The notes: a model not told the origin generated them from the sequence alone. DNA of 64,000 bases from Cohnella zeiphila (GCF_014212055.1 NZ_JACJVO010000016.1:158328-222327), one strand, 5' to 3'; positions 9,314-18,357 are shown, counted from the stretch's first letter. Made by a program: numbers and translations.

Positions 9314-10435
9314 TCATTTCTCAAGCGAGGTCTTGAACCAATAGACGTTATACGGGTCCCACAGCGACAGCGTGAAGTAGATCGTTCGTCCGCCGTCCTC
9401 GGTATACCGCTCGTTCATGAACGGAGCGTACAGGCCGGGCTGCTCGCCCGCCGTCACCAGGTCGATGGGATCTCCCCACGGCCCCCAAGGCGCCAAGCCC
9501 TCGCGGATGACGACGCCGTCCCCTTCCTTGAGATAGGTCATCAGCCATCTCTCGAGGTAAGGGTTCCAGACGACGGACAGCTCGCCGACCGTATCGTCCA
9601 CCACCGTCTTCGCCTGCGCGAGGTCCGCGCTCCAGATCGGCTGCCCCTTCGCGTCGATGCCCGCGAAGTATCGGTAAGCGTCCGCCTTCTCGATGTCCGA
9701 CTCCGCCACCTTCATCAGCTGGACGCCGCCGAAGCGCCCGGACGGAATGCACCAGAAATAAATGTCGGCCTGGTCTTCGCCGGTCTGGACCTTATAGGGG
9801 CTCACCTGAATGAAGTTGCTGTCTCCCGGCCATTTCACGCCGTCCAGCAGCGTCCAGTTCTGTCCGCCGTCCGTCGACTTGGCGACGCTGGCGTAATTGG
9901 CGTCCCACTTGCCCGGATCGCCCCAGTGGTTCACCGACATGTAGTACAAGTACAGCGCGCCGTTCGCGGCGATGCCGTACGTCGGAATTTTCGTCATCTC
10001 GTCATAGTCGACCTTTTTGGAAGGAAGCAGCTCCTTCGCCAGGCCGATGTCGTCGGCGATCATGCCGTCCAGCGCGATACCGTCCGCCGGGTTGCTGTCG
10101 GTCGTGTAGCCGATCGTGTTCGACCGCCAGAAGCTGCCGCCGCCCCCGATCTGGTCCGCCGCGCGTTCGCCGAACGTATCGCCGAACACGAAGTACGTCT
10201 TGTCGCCGTCGTTGATCATCGACCCGAGGTCGGTGCCGTAGACGGCGAAGCGGTCCGTCTTGTTCGGCGAGTCCGCGCCGGTGATCTGGGACACCTTCTC
10301 GGCCGCCGACACTCCCTTGAGCACGAACGATTTGCCCTCTGCGTCCAATTGCGGGTTCACCTTGCCGCCTCCCCCTGAACAGCCGGCGAGCAGCAGCGCG
10401 AGTCCCGCCGCGAGCCATGCCGTTTTTCGAATCAA
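9314..10435 (-). CDS. DUF4185 (GH183-type) lipoprotein, TTG start
   Basis: A 373-residue protein translated from a TTG at 10435, chosen because a perfect AAGGAGG lies 7 bases upstream and a lipoprotein signal (LALLLAGC, Cys at about 19) follows immediately. The mature part is a single DUF4185 domain with GTDLG (67-71), FGDT (84-87), YMSVNHWG, SGRFG and GELSV motifs, all shared with the paralogue at 1442-3394. It lacks that protein's binding modules and is probably anchored to the outer face of the membrane. GH183 enzymes characterised so far are endo-D-arabinanases. It lies 26 bases after the GH172 gene in the same operon. Confidence 0.85.
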   Translation of the reverse strand: MIRKTAWLAAGLALLLAGCSGGGGKVNPQLDAEGKSFVLKGVSAAEKVSQITGADSPNKTDRFAVYGTDLGSMINDGDKTYFVFGDTFGERAADQIGGGGSFWRSNTIGYTTDSNPADGIALDGMIADDIGLAKELLPSKKVDYDEMTKIPTYGIAANGALYLYYMSVNHWGDPGKWDANYASVAKSTDGGQNWTLLDGVKWPGDSNFIQVSPYKVQTGEDQADIYFWCIPSGRFGGVQLMKVAESDIEKADAYRYFAGIDAKGQPIWSADLAQAKTVVDDTVGELSVVWNPYLERWLMTYLKEGDGVVIREGLAPWGPWGDPIDLVTAGEQPGLYAPFMNERYTEDGGRTIYFTLSLWDPYNVYWFKTSLEK

Positions 10436-10461
10436 TGGTTGACCTCCTTGGCTTCTTCGAA

Positions 10462-11571
10462 TTATGGATTGGAATGACCGAAAATCCGGTCCAAGGATGC
10501 CGAATCGAATGGCTTGACGTCGGGCAGCGGCAGCCGCTTCCCCACCTTCGGCAAAGCCGGGAACGGGCGGTGCGGCTCGGCCTGGTACCAATAGGCGGTA
10601 GACGAGACGTCGTCGCTGCGATGGTTGTTGTGCCCGTGCTCGATCGTCACCCGAATGCTCTTCTCGAACATGATCGGGTCGAGAATGTGGTAGCGGTACG
10701 TCGAGATTTTGCCGCTCCAGTTCGGGCCGCCGCCCAGGATGATGCCGTGATACGGGGTGCATACTTCCTGCTGCGGGCACCAGGCGGTGTTGAAGTAATC
10801 CTCCATGCCGGTGCCGTGCAGCGTCGGCGGCCACGGCTCCCCGTCGATGAAGATCATGTCGTCTCCTTCGCCGTACCAGTTCCATTCGCGCGTTTCCCGC
10901 AGGTTGTGAACGTTGAAGTTGCAGCCGACGTAATGGCCGCGGCCGACCGCGTCGAGAATGACGTAATTGCCGTCGCCGGTCGTGTTTTTGCCGCCGAATT
11001 CGAAGAACGCGTTGTCCGTGCCGGCTTCGGGAATGCCGTCGGTCGGGTTTTCCCGGTTCCACTGGGCATGGAACCTCAGCTCTTCGTCCGCAAGCCGATC
11101 GTACTGCTCATAGTCGATGTAGAAGTAGAACTTGATCGGCCGCTCCGCCTCGCTCTCCACGGAGATGCGGGCCCCTTCCGCGAACGGCATCCGGAAGAAG
11201 CTGTTGAACGCCTTCCCGTCCTCCGGGCTCATCATCAGCGCGGCGGACGCGTAGTTCCGGGTCAACCCGTGGCCCATGCCGAAAAAATCGCCGATCGGAG
11301 CCTCGACGCTCGGTTCCGCCTCTCCGTCCCAATACATGCGGAGCACGATTTTGCGGGGGAGATGCGGTTCCTCCAGCGGCGCGTCAGTCGCCATCGTCAT
11401 CCAGATGTGGGTGATCGCGCCCGCGCCTTCGATCCGGCAGATATCGACGAGGTCGCCCGGACGGACCGAGAAGTAGTCTTTGTTGCCGCCGCTTCGGTCG
11501 TAGCTCGATTCGCGTTTGCGCTTGCCGGCTCTGGCCAGGCTCAGGGATGCTAAGGTCGAGGTTGGGTTCAT
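10462..11571 (-). CDS. DUF2961 (GH172) glycoside hydrolase
   Basis: This 369-residue protein is a DUF2961 family member, now GH172, whose characterised enzymes include exo-acting D-arabinofuranosidases and an alpha-D-fructofuranosidase. The hallmark motifs are WYGEGDD (232-238) and GTGMEDYF (253-260). E235 and E257, 22 residues apart, match the spacing expected of the two catalytic acids. No signal peptide is present, so it acts inside the cell on imported oligosaccharides. The start at 11571 has AAAGGAG upstream. It is the first gene of the transport and hydrolysis operon and lies below a palindromic operator at 11607-11622. Confidence 0.88.
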   Translation of the reverse strand: MNPTSTLASLSLARAGKRKRESSYDRSGGNKDYFSVRPGDLVDICRIEGAGAITHIWMTMATDAPLEEPHLPRKIVLRMYWDGEAEPSVEAPIGDFFGMGHGLTRNYASAALMMSPEDGKAFNSFFRMPFAEGARISVESEAERPIKFYFYIDYEQYDRLADEELRFHAQWNRENPTDGIPEAGTDNAFFEFGGKNTTGDGNYVILDAVGRGHYVGCNFNVHNLRETREWNWYGEGDDMIFIDGEPWPPTLHGTGMEDYFNTAWCPQQEVCTPYHGIILGGGPNWSGKISTYRYHILDPIMFEKSIRVTIEHGHNNHRSDDVSSTAYWYQAEPHRPFPALPKVGKRLPLPDVKPFDSASLDRIFGHSNP

Positions 11572-11606
11572 GGTCAGGCTCCTTTGCTGTCGAAAAATGT
11601 ACAAAA

Positions 11607-11622
11607 CTGCAATCGATTGCAG
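11607..11622. promoter_or_regulatory. LacI-family operator, perfect 16-bp palindrome (site 1)
   Basis: CTGCAATCGATTGCAG is a perfect palindrome with the central CG typical of LacI-family operators. It lies 36 bases upstream of the GH172 start, in the promoter region of that operon. An identical sequence occurs at 15473-15488 in fucI. The sequence also fits the CcpA cre consensus except for the first base, so catabolite repression through CcpA is an alternative. A second cre-like half site follows at about 11627-11640. Confidence 0.8.
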
Positions 11623-11711
11623 ATGGTTGAAAACGATTGTGCTTTACGAGTCCTAGGTCGGGGCGGTACTGCCTTCTGTTCACAGCCCGCTAAATGGTGG
11701 CCGTCTGTCTG

Positions 11712-11896
11712 AAACCTGCAATTTTGCAGGTTTGGGAGGGGCGAGACGGCTATCGGGGCCAAATAACTGCAAATATACATCCTTTTACCGCTCCATGCCC
11801 CCAATTCGGCTGTCCAGCCATCCAAAGCCTGCACTTTTGCAGGAATTCATGCGTACCTGCCGCTTTCGAGCGAAAATAACTGCATTTTTGCAGGTT
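11712..11896. repeat. cluster of TGCA palindromes in the 11572-12022 spacer
   Basis: The 450-bp gene-free spacer between araB and the GH172 gene carries three copies of a palindromic motif. At 11712-11733 the arms AAACCTGCAA and TTGCAGGTTT are perfect around two T. At 11828-11843 CCTGCA and TGCAGG flank CTTT. A third copy lies near 11879-11896. The motif matches copies at 1341-1407. The first could act as a terminator for the lacI-fucI-araB operon, but its T tract is only three bases. Apart from these and the operator, nothing else was recognised in the spacer. Confidence 0.55.
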
Positions 11897-12022
11897 TGCC
11901 TCGCTTGGGTGTCTTCGTGTTTCTTTCGAAGGCTTGCGTCGCTCCCCGTCATTGCGCTTCTTTCGCAGGTTTGCGACGCTCATCGTTCCATGTTCTTCTT
12001 GATCGGCTTTTCGTCTCGTCGC

Positions 12023-13693
12023 TTACCGGCCTTTGAAAGCCTTCAGCCGCTTCATGACGTCGCTGCCGCCTTTGCCGAAGTAGTCGTGCAATTCCTTGTA
12101 GTCGCGGTAGAGCGAATCGTAGATCGCGGCGTTCCCGGGATTCGGCCGGAACGTCTCGTCTCGGACTCTGGCCATTCGCCGCGCCGCTTCCACGATCGAG
12201 TCGAAGCCTCCGGCTTCCGCTCCCGCCGCCACCGCCCCAAACATCGCCGCTCCGAGCGCCGCCGTCTGGGTCGATGCGGCGATGCGGATTTCCCGCCCCG
12301 TGACATCCGCGTAAATCTGCATCAGCAGCCGGTTCCGCTGCGGCAGCCCGCCGCACGCGTAGAGCTCGTCGATCTCCACGCCGCTTCGCTCGAACGCTTC
12401 GACGATCGCACGGGTTCCGTATGCCGTCGCCTCGAGCAGCGCCCGGTACAGCTCCTCCGGCTTCGTCTGCAGCGTCAGCCCGACGATCAGTCCGGTCAGG
12501 TCCGCGTCCATCAGCACGGATCGGTTGCCGTTCCACCAGTCGAGCGCCAGAAGGCCGCTCTCTCCCGGTCTGGCCGCGGCGGCTCGCCGCTCCAGCCATT
12601 CGTGAACGCTTGTTCCTTCCTCTGCCGCAAGCCGCTTGATGTATTCCGGAACCGCTTCCTCCACATACCATGCGAAAATGTCGCCGACCGCAGACTGCCC
12701 GGCCTCGTAGCCGTAATAGCCCGGCACGATGCCGTCTTCCACTACGCCGCAGACGCCTTCGGCGAGCACCTCCCGCTCGCTCAGCAGCAGGTGGCACGTC
12801 GACGTGCCCATCGCCAGGACGAGCTTGCCAGGCGTTACGACGCCGACGGCGGGCACCATGGCGTGCGCGTCGATGTTGCCGACGGCCACCGCCGTGCCGG
12901 GACGAAGTCCCGTCAGCCGCGCCATCTCGTCGGTAAGCCCGCCGGCCTTCGATCCGAGCGGCTCGATCGGTCCTCGCAGCTGGTCGCGAACCAGCGTCTC
13001 GAGCCGGGGATCGAGCGCGCTGAGGAACGCGTCCGACGGATAGCCTTCGCGCTTGTGCCAGACGGCTTTGTAGCCCGCCGTGCAGCTGTTGCGGACGAGC
13101 CGGCCGGTCATTCGCATGACGACCCAATCCGCCGCTTCCATGAACAGGTCCGTCCGCTCGTAGAGCTCCGGAGCTTCGTTCAGAATCTGCCACGCCTTGG
13201 CCAGCATCCACTCCGAAGACAGCTTGCCCCCGTACCTCGCCAGGAACGGTTCTCCCCGCTCGCGTGCCAGCTCGTTGATCCGGTTCGCTTCGTCCTGTGC
13301 CGCATGGTGCTTCCACAGCTTCACCCAGCTGTGCGGGTCATCCCGCCATCGCTCCTTCAAGCAAAGCGGCGTTCCCTCCGCATCCAGAGGCATCATCGTG
13401 CAGGCCGTAAAGTCGATGCCGATGCCGATCACCTGTTCCGGACGAACGCCGGCTTCCCGGAGCACGGCCGGCACCGAACGCCGCAGCACTTCCAGATAGT
13501 CGTCCGGGTGCTGCAGGGCCCAATCGTGCCCGAGCTTGACTCCCGAATCGGGCAGCTTCTCGTCGATGACGCCATGGGGATACGGGGTTACGTGCGTCGC
13601 CGTCTCTTCTCCCGTGGCGATGTCGACGAGCAGCGCCCTGCCCGACTCCGTACCGTAGTCGACCCCGATCGCATATCGCCGTTCGAGCGCCAT
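12023..13693 (-). CDS. araB: ribulokinase (FGGY family)
   Basis: A 556-residue FGGY carbohydrate kinase close to ribulokinase. It has the N-terminal [13 protein letters not shown] phosphate loop, the GIDFTACTM motif typical of AraB, and the C-terminal ACGGLPQRN motif. Ribulokinases phosphorylate both L- and D-ribulose. Beside an FucI-type isomerase, and with no L-ribulose-5-phosphate epimerase (araD) in the window, the likely substrate is D-ribulose, giving D-ribulose 5-phosphate for the pentose phosphate pathway. GGAGGCGGGG precedes the ATG. The gap to fucI is only 18 bases, so the two are co-transcribed. Confidence 0.9.
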   Translation of the reverse strand: MALERRYAIGVDYGTESGRALLVDIATGEETATHVTPYPHGVIDEKLPDSGVKLGHDWALQHPDDYLEVLRRSVPAVLREAGVRPEQVIGIGIDFTACTMMPLDAEGTPLCLKERWRDDPHSWVKLWKHHAAQDEANRINELARERGEPFLARYGGKLSSEWMLAKAWQILNEAPELYERTDLFMEAADWVVMRMTGRLVRNSCTAGYKAVWHKREGYPSDAFLSALDPRLETLVRDQLRGPIEPLGSKAGGLTDEMARLTGLRPGTAVAVGNIDAHAMVPAVGVVTPGKLVLAMGTSTCHLLLSEREVLAEGVCGVVEDGIVPGYYGYEAGQSAVGDIFAWYVEEAVPEYIKRLAAEEGTSVHEWLERRAAAARPGESGLLALDWWNGNRSVLMDADLTGLIVGLTLQTKPEELYRALLEATAYGTRAIVEAFERSGVEIDELYACGGLPQRNRLLMQIYADVTGREIRIAASTQTAALGAAMFGAVAAGAEAGGFDSIVEAARRMARVRDETFRPNPGNAAIYDSLYRDYKELHDYFGKGGSDVMKRLKAFKGR

Positions 13694-13711
13694 TGTCCCC
13701 GCCTCCTTCCG

Positions 13712-15511
13712 CTATTTGTACAGCGGACCGAACGCCGCGCAGGCCCGGTAGTCCGCCCCGACCGGCTCCAGGCCGCCGAACCCCGTCCAGACGCTCGGAC
13801 GGAAGATTCGCTCCTCGGGCACGTTGTGCATGCTCACCGGAATGCGCAGCATCGCGGCCAGCGTGATCAGCTTGTCGCCGACATGGCCGTAGCTGACCGA
13901 GGCATGATTGGAGCCCCAGCCGCTCATGACGGAGTAGACGTCGCGGAACAGCCCTTCGCCCGTCAGGTTCGGCACGAACCACGTGGTCGGCCAGGTCGGG
14001 TTGCTGCGCCGGTCCAGCTTGTCGTGCACGTCGTCCGGCAGTTCGACCGTATACCCTTCGGCCAGCTGCAGCACCGGCCCGACGCCCGCGATCAGGTTGA
14101 CGCGCGCCATCGTGACCGGCATTCCCGCACGGGTCGTGAAGTCGGTCGAGAAGCCGCCGCCGCGGAAAAAATCGACCGCCGGACACCATTGCACCGCATC
14201 GAGGCAAGCCTGCGCCTCCTCCGGCGCGATCTCCCAGAACGGCTTCATCGCCGGGCGTCCGTCCTTCGTCTGCCTGCCGGTGCCGTCCAGCGCGGCAGGG
14301 CCGGAATTGATCAGGTGGATAATGCCTCCGGCCGCCGGACCTTCCAGCGTATGCCCGGTGACGCGCCGCACCGCTTCCGGGCTCCAATAGGTGCGCACGT
14401 CGGCGAAAATCTGCGCGGCGTCCGTCAGCAGATGACCGAGCAGCATCGTCACGCCGTTCAGCGTATCGTTCTCGGTCGCGAGCATGAACGGCTCGCGAAC
14501 GCCGTTCCAGTCGAAAGAAGAATTGAGGATGGCCTCCATGAAATCGCCGGTCGGGAAATAGTCCGTCCACGCCCGCTGCCCCTGGAATCCGGCCGCGATC
14601 GCGTTATGCCCGAGCGCTTCCTCCCCGTATCCCATCTCCGCGAGCTTCGGGTTGCCGATCATCAGATCGCGGGCGATCAAAGCCATTTTCACGACCGTCT
14701 CCCAGTCTTTCTCCTTCTGCCCGTCGGTGCGCTTCAGATGCGGCGGATTGACGTCCTCGCCGGGCCGGCAGCTCATCTTCACCCATGCAAGCGCTTTCTC
14801 GAATTCCGCCCGATCATAGATGCCGAGCTCCATGCGTCTCACGAACTCGGTCATGTCCACATACTCGTTGCGCATCCCCAGATACTGCCGGAAAAAGCTC
14901 TCGTCCGCCACGCATCCGGCAATCCCCATCGACACGGATCCCATCGAGAGGTACGATTTGCCCTGCATCGTCGCCATGGCCAAACCTGCCTTGGCGAACC
15001 GCAGCAGCTTCTCCTGCACGTCCGGCGTAATCTCCGTGTCGCCGATGTCCTGCACGTCGCGCCCGTAGATCGCGAAGGCCGGAAGCCCTTTCTGGTTGTG
15101 CGCGCTCAGCGCCGCCGCCAGGTACACCGCACCCGGACGCTCCGTGCCGTTGAAGCCCCAGATTGCCTTCGGGCGGGTCGGATGCTGATCCATCGTCTCC
15201 GTCGGATAGCACCAGGACGGCGTCACCGAGATCGTCAGCCCGACGTTCTCCCGGGCGAACTTCTCCTCGGTTCGCGCCGCTTCCGCCACGCCTCCGATGC
15301 AGGTGTCGGCGATGACGCATTCGACCGGCAAGCCGTTGCTGTGCCTCAAGTTGGCCGTCAGGAACTCCGCCGCCCGCCGCGCCATCTCCATCGTCACGTC
15401 TTCCAGCGACTCGCGAATGCCGCCTCGGCGGCCGTCGACGATCGGGCGAATGCCGATCTTGGGCATCTCGCCCTGCAATCGATTGCAGATCATCGGTGTC
15501 GTCATCAACAT
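13712..15511 (-). CDS. fucI: L-fucose / D-arabinose isomerase
   Basis: The 599-residue product is a full-length FucI, very close to the E. coli enzyme ([38 protein letters not shown]). The expected manganese ligands are present as E347 (ATEND), D371 (FADVRTYW) and H536 (SNH). FucI enzymes convert L-fucose to L-fuculose and D-arabinose to D-ribulose. No fuculose kinase or fuculose-phosphate aldolase is present, whereas GH172 and GH183 enzymes and a ribulokinase are, so D-arabinose is the more likely substrate. The ATG at 15511 has AAGGAGAGG upstream. The first codons contain a perfect LacI-type operator, which is unusual. Confidence 0.93.
   Translation of the reverse strand: MLMTTPMICNRLQGEMPKIGIRPIVDGRRGGIRESLEDVTMEMARRAAEFLTANLRHSNGLPVECVIADTCIGGVAEAARTEEKFARENVGLTISVTPSWCYPTETMDQHPTRPKAIWGFNGTERPGAVYLAAALSAHNQKGLPAFAIYGRDVQDIGDTEITPDVQEKLLRFAKAGLAMATMQGKSYLSMGSVSMGIAGCVADESFFRQYLGMRNEYVDMTEFVRRMELGIYDRAEFEKALAWVKMSCRPGEDVNPPHLKRTDGQKEKDWETVVKMALIARDLMIGNPKLAEMGYGEEALGHNAIAAGFQGQRAWTDYFPTGDFMEAILNSSFDWNGVREPFMLATENDTLNGVTMLLGHLLTDAAQIFADVRTYWSPEAVRRVTGHTLEGPAAGGIIHLINSGPAALDGTGRQTKDGRPAMKPFWEIAPEEAQACLDAVQWCPAVDFFRGGGFSTDFTTRAGMPVTMARVNLIAGVGPVLQLAEGYTVELPDDVHDKLDRRSNPTWPTTWFVPNLTGEGLFRDVYSVMSGWGSNHASVSYGHVGDKLITLAAMLRIPVSMHNVPEERIFRPSVWTGFGGLEPVGADYRACAAFGPLYK
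15473..15488. promoter_or_regulatory. LacI-family operator inside the fucI 5' end (site 2)
   Basis: This is the same perfect 16-bp palindrome as at 11607-11622, here encoding residues of about 8-13 of FucI. The following two bases are also identical at both sites. Bound repressor here would block transcription between lacI and fucI, allowing lacI to be made while the catabolic genes stay off. Confidence 0.78.
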
Positions 15512-15566
15512 TTTCCTCTCCTTCGTCTTCCTCCGGTTAAGGAACCGGCCGGCCGCCGCAGCGGAT

Positions 15567-16610
15567 TCAGCCGATTCGGTTCACCTCGTTGCGGAACAGT
15601 TCGACAACGGGCTCGGCTTGCGGCGAATCTTCCTTGCGGATCCGCTTCAGAAGAATCTCGCCCGCCTTCGTGCCCATGTCGTACGGGTGCTGATCGATAT
15701 AATAGAGGCCCGGATTTTTGAGCAGCGACCCCGCCTCCACTTCTCCGAACGAAGCGACGGCGATGTCGTCGGGAATGCGCAGCCCGCTTCGAACGATCTC
15801 CAGCAGCACGCCGAGGCTCATCCGGTTGTTCAGCGACACGATCGCCGTCGGCCGGGGATCGGCCTGCAGGAATTTGCGCACCGCCCGGATGCCGTCCTCC
15901 GTCGTAAAGCCTCCGTTGAACACCAGCGGGTTCGGATCGAGCCCGAACTCCTTCATCGCCCGCAGCACTCCGTCATAACGTTCGCGGCCGGTGCTGACCC
16001 GCACCGGACCGTTGACGACGCCGATCCTGACGTGCCCGTCCCGCAGCAGCTTCGCGGTCAAACGGCTGGCGCCGTCCTCGTTGTCCTCCGCGACCAGGTC
16101 CAGCTCTCGGCCGGCGTCTTCCGAATCCAGCTTGCGGTCGATGAGCACGACCGGCACGCCGGAATCCGCCAGCGCCCGAACCGCTTCGTCGTTTCCTCCG
16201 GAAGTGGCGAGCACGATCGCGTCCACCCTTTTCTCCCGCAGCAGTTGAATGAGCCGGCTCTCCTTCTCGGGCGACTCATCCGAGCTGCAGAACGTGAGCT
16301 GGAAGCCTTCCACCCCGACCACGTCCTCGATGCCCCGGGAGATGCCCATGAAGTAAGGGTTCGAGATGTCGGGCACGACGACGCCGATCGTAAACGTCTT
16401 ATCCTGCTTCAGGCTTCGGGCGATCGCGCTCGGCTGATAGTTCAGCTTCGTCACGGCCTCCAGCACGCGCTCCTTGATCTCCTCGCTGACATAACCGCTC
16501 TCGTTCAGCACCCTGGATACCGTTGCCGTGGAAACGTCCGCTTCCGCCGCCACTTCCTTGATTGTTGCCTTAGCCAACTGCTTGCTCACCTCTAAATTTC
16601 TTCGCGCCAT
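15567..16610 (-). CDS. LacI-family transcriptional repressor
   Basis: A 347-residue regulator with an N-terminal LacI helix-turn-helix ([21 protein letters not shown], about residues 16-36), the hinge [11 protein letters not shown], and a periplasmic-binding-like effector domain ([14 protein letters not shown] onward). It is the first gene of the lacI-fucI-araB operon, 55 bases ahead of fucI. It is the obvious candidate to bind the two CTGCAATCGATTGCAG palindromes and the tandem sites in its own promoter. The inducer is probably D-arabinose or an arabinan oligosaccharide, which is inference from the operon. Confidence 0.92.
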   Translation of the reverse strand: MARRNLEVSKQLAKATIKEVAAEADVSTATVSRVLNESGYVSEEIKERVLEAVTKLNYQPSAIARSLKQDKTFTIGVVVPDISNPYFMGISRGIEDVVGVEGFQLTFCSSDESPEKESRLIQLLREKRVDAIVLATSGGNDEAVRALADSGVPVVLIDRKLDSEDAGRELDLVAEDNEDGASRLTAKLLRDGHVRIGVVNGPVRVSTGRERYDGVLRAMKEFGLDPNPLVFNGGFTTEDGIRAVRKFLQADPRPTAIVSLNNRMSLGVLLEIVRSGLRIPDDIAVASFGEVEAGSLLKNPGLYYIDQHPYDMGTKAGEILLKRIRKEDSPQAEPVVELFRNEVNRIG

Positions 16611-16663
16611 TCGCGCGCCTTCCGAATTTCCGTCGCCGATTCCGTCCTTGCGCCATGCGTTGT

Positions 16664-16687
16664 GTAATCGTTTACGTAATCGTTTAC
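16664..16687. promoter_or_regulatory. two abutting 12-bp operator copies at the lacI promoter
   Basis: GTAATCGTTTAC occurs twice in direct succession (16664-16675 and 16676-16687). Each copy is an imperfect palindrome with a central CG, as in LacI/CcpA operators. They lie just downstream of the predicted -10, so bound protein would block initiation. They resemble both the local 16-bp palindrome and the cre consensus, so autoregulation and CcpA control are both possible. Confidence 0.65.
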
Positions 16688-16693
16688 AGGCCT

Positions 16694-16723
16694 AGCATAA
16701 CGGATGCCGGGCTCGTCTGTCAA
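16694..16723 (-). promoter_or_regulatory. sigma-A-type promoter of lacI-fucI-araB
   Basis: On the minus strand a perfect TTGACA -35 box (16718-16723) and a TATGCT -10 box (16694-16699) are separated by 18 bases. The predicted start falls at the tandem operators and leaves a leader of about 75 bases before lacI. Confidence 0.7.
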
Positions 16724-16763
16724 CCACATTTTCGAATGTTAAAGACGGCTTGTCCGATCCGGC

Positions 16764-17711
16764 TCAAAGATAGCGCCGTCTGACCTCTTCGATCTTTTGC
16801 TTCAAGTAATCCACGGCTTCCGCGGGCTCCACGATCCGGGCTTCCTTGCCCAATTGCCAGATCAAATCCGCAAAAAAGGCCGCTTTGCGAACGGGAATCC
16901 TCATCCGGACAGTCCCTCCCCCATCCTCGCGAACATGTAGATGAGGTCCGAACCAGACGTTGGTCTCAAGCGAACGCACGCCTTCCTCCGTCAGGTCGAC
17001 GATCAAATCGCATTGGGGATCGAAGCGCGCCAAATCCGGCGCGATCCACTCGAATACCGATCGGCCGCTCAGATCCTGCCGGTCGGGAAACGCTTCGTTC
17101 AAACGGGCGGAGACGATACGATCCGCGCGAAAAAGCCGGTAGGTCCGCCGCAGGAAGCAGTAAGCCGGACAGTACCAATAGCCTTCGTTCGCGTAGAGGC
17201 CGACCGGTTGAATCTCTCTGCGCGTCGTTCCGCTGTCGGATTTGTAATCGATGGTTACCACGCTGTCGTTCATGACCGCTTGCAGCAAAGTCTGCAGGCA
17301 TTCCGCAGACATGGTACGGCGGGGATTCCAGATCACGACCCGGTTGCGGAGCCGGTCGATCTGCCCCTTCGCATCGTCCGGCAAGTAATGATAGAACTTA
17401 TGAACCGCGGAAGCCGCGCTCTCGTCGAACGGAACCGATCCGAAATACTGCAGCGACCGGCAGGCGAAAAAGACGGCGACCGCCTCGTTCTCCGAGAAAG
17501 CGATCGGCGGCAGCATTCTCTCCCGCAGCAGCCGGTAACCGCCGCCGCGACCCTGCACCGTATAGATGGGGAAACCGACTTCGCTAAGCTCCCGCAAATC
17601 CCTGGTAATCGTACGCGGAGACAAACCGAACTCGTCGGCAAGCTCCCGAACGGTAAACGCCTTTTTGGCGTTGATCACCATCATCAATCGAATGAGACGC
17701 TGTGACTTCAT
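16764..17711 (-). CDS. YafY-type HTH/WYL-domain transcriptional regulator
   Basis: A 315-residue DeoR/YafY-like regulator. The N-terminal winged helix-turn-helix reads TVRELADEFGLSPRTITRDLREL. A central WYL domain carries the VTIDYKS and GLYANEGYWYCPAY segments. The ATG at 17711 is preferred over one at 17738, because a TATAAT box at 17748-17753 would leave almost no leader for the earlier start. It is divergent from a DinB-family gene and separated from it by a perfect inverted repeat. YafY-DinB pairs are common in Bacillales, and the regulator probably controls its neighbour. Confidence 0.88.
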   Translation of the reverse strand: MKSQRLIRLMMVINAKKAFTVRELADEFGLSPRTITRDLRELSEVGFPIYTVQGRGGGYRLLRERMLPPIAFSENEAVAVFFACRSLQYFGSVPFDESAASAVHKFYHYLPDDAKGQIDRLRNRVVIWNPRRTMSAECLQTLLQAVMNDSVVTIDYKSDSGTTRREIQPVGLYANEGYWYCPAYCFLRRTYRLFRADRIVSARLNEAFPDRQDLSGRSVFEWIAPDLARFDPQCDLIVDLTEEGVRSLETNVWFGPHLHVREDGGGTVRMRIPVRKAAFFADLIWQLGKEARIVEPAEAVDYLKQKIEEVRRRYL

Positions 17712-17757
17712 CAAGGCAAGCCCCGCTCCCCGCCGCATTTTCCTCCATTATACCTTT

Positions 17758-17784
17758 CAAATAAGCCGGGATCTGACTTATTTG
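17758..17784. promoter_or_regulatory. operator between divergent yafY and dinB genes
   Basis: CAAATAAG and CTTATTTG form a perfect 8-bp inverted repeat with an 11-base centre. It sits just upstream of the TATAAT box of the regulator gene and about 55 bases before the DinB-family start, an ideal place for a repressor of both. The YafY-type protein is the likely ligand. Confidence 0.65.
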
Positions 17785-17838
17785 CGTGCTATCGTCAAGT
17801 TCGTGGCAACCCCCTAACCATGGAAAGGATGAGTGCAA

Positions 17839-18357
17839 ATGAATCCCGAAATCTCCCGCGTCAAAGATCTTCTTTTTGAGGAAATGGAGCTGGCGCTCGC
17901 TACGACCTGTTCCTTGCTGCCCATGATCCGGGAGGATCAATGGGATTACCGTCCCCGCGATGACATGAGAAGCCTGATCGAGCTTGCCCGCCATCTCGCC
18001 CATGTGCCCGCCCAAGAGCTGGCCATCCTGCAGGAACAATCCAAAGAGCAGGTGGGCAAGCTGGTCATGTCGATCTCTCGCCTCAGAGACGCCGAAGCTT
18101 TGTCGGAGGTCATGCGCGACGGAGTTCTTGCGTTAAAAGAATATATGAATTCTTTGGACGAAAAGGAGCTGCTTTATCGCTCGACCGCCCCGTTCTTCGC
18201 CAAGCATCAGCCCGTCGTCCAGTTCAAATGGCTGATGGAGATTACGACGCATCTTTATCACCACCGGGGTCAAATGTTCACTTACATGAAGCAGCTGGGA
18301 ATTCCGGTATCCATGCGCGATCTGTACGGCCCGGCTTCGAATTCGTGGACGCTGTGA
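17839..18357 (+). CDS. DinB-family putative metal-dependent protein
   Basis: A 172-residue four-helix-bundle protein of the DinB/YfiT type. The three histidines expected to bind a metal ion appear in ARHLAHVP and in TTHLYHHRGQM. DinB proteins of Bacillales are often thiol-dependent enzymes, but many have no assigned substrate and this one cannot be assigned. The ATG at 17839 follows AAAGGATG; a GTG six bases earlier is also in frame. It is transcribed divergently from the WYL regulator. Confidence 0.85.
   Translation: MNPEISRVKDLLFEEMELALATTCSLLPMIREDQWDYRPRDDMRSLIELARHLAHVPAQELAILQEQSKEQVGKLVMSISRLRDAEALSEVMRDGVLALKEYMNSLDEKELLYRSTAPFFAKHQPVVQFKWLMEITTHLYHHRGQMFTYMKQLGIPVSMRDLYGPASNSWTL

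Noticed and set aside
12023..13693. L-arabinose (araBAD) operon
   Set aside because: No araA or araD is present and the isomerase is FucI-type.
12023..15511. L-fucose utilisation operon
   Set aside because: FucI is present but no fuculokinase, fuculose-phosphate aldolase or fucosidase accompanies it; the hydrolases are of D-arabinan-type families.
11732..15721. Very long plus-strand open frame (over 1300 codons) across araB and fucI
   Set aside because: It is antisense to two strongly conserved enzymes, Arg/His/Pro-rich, without a ribosome site or known domain; a by-product of high GC and codon bias.
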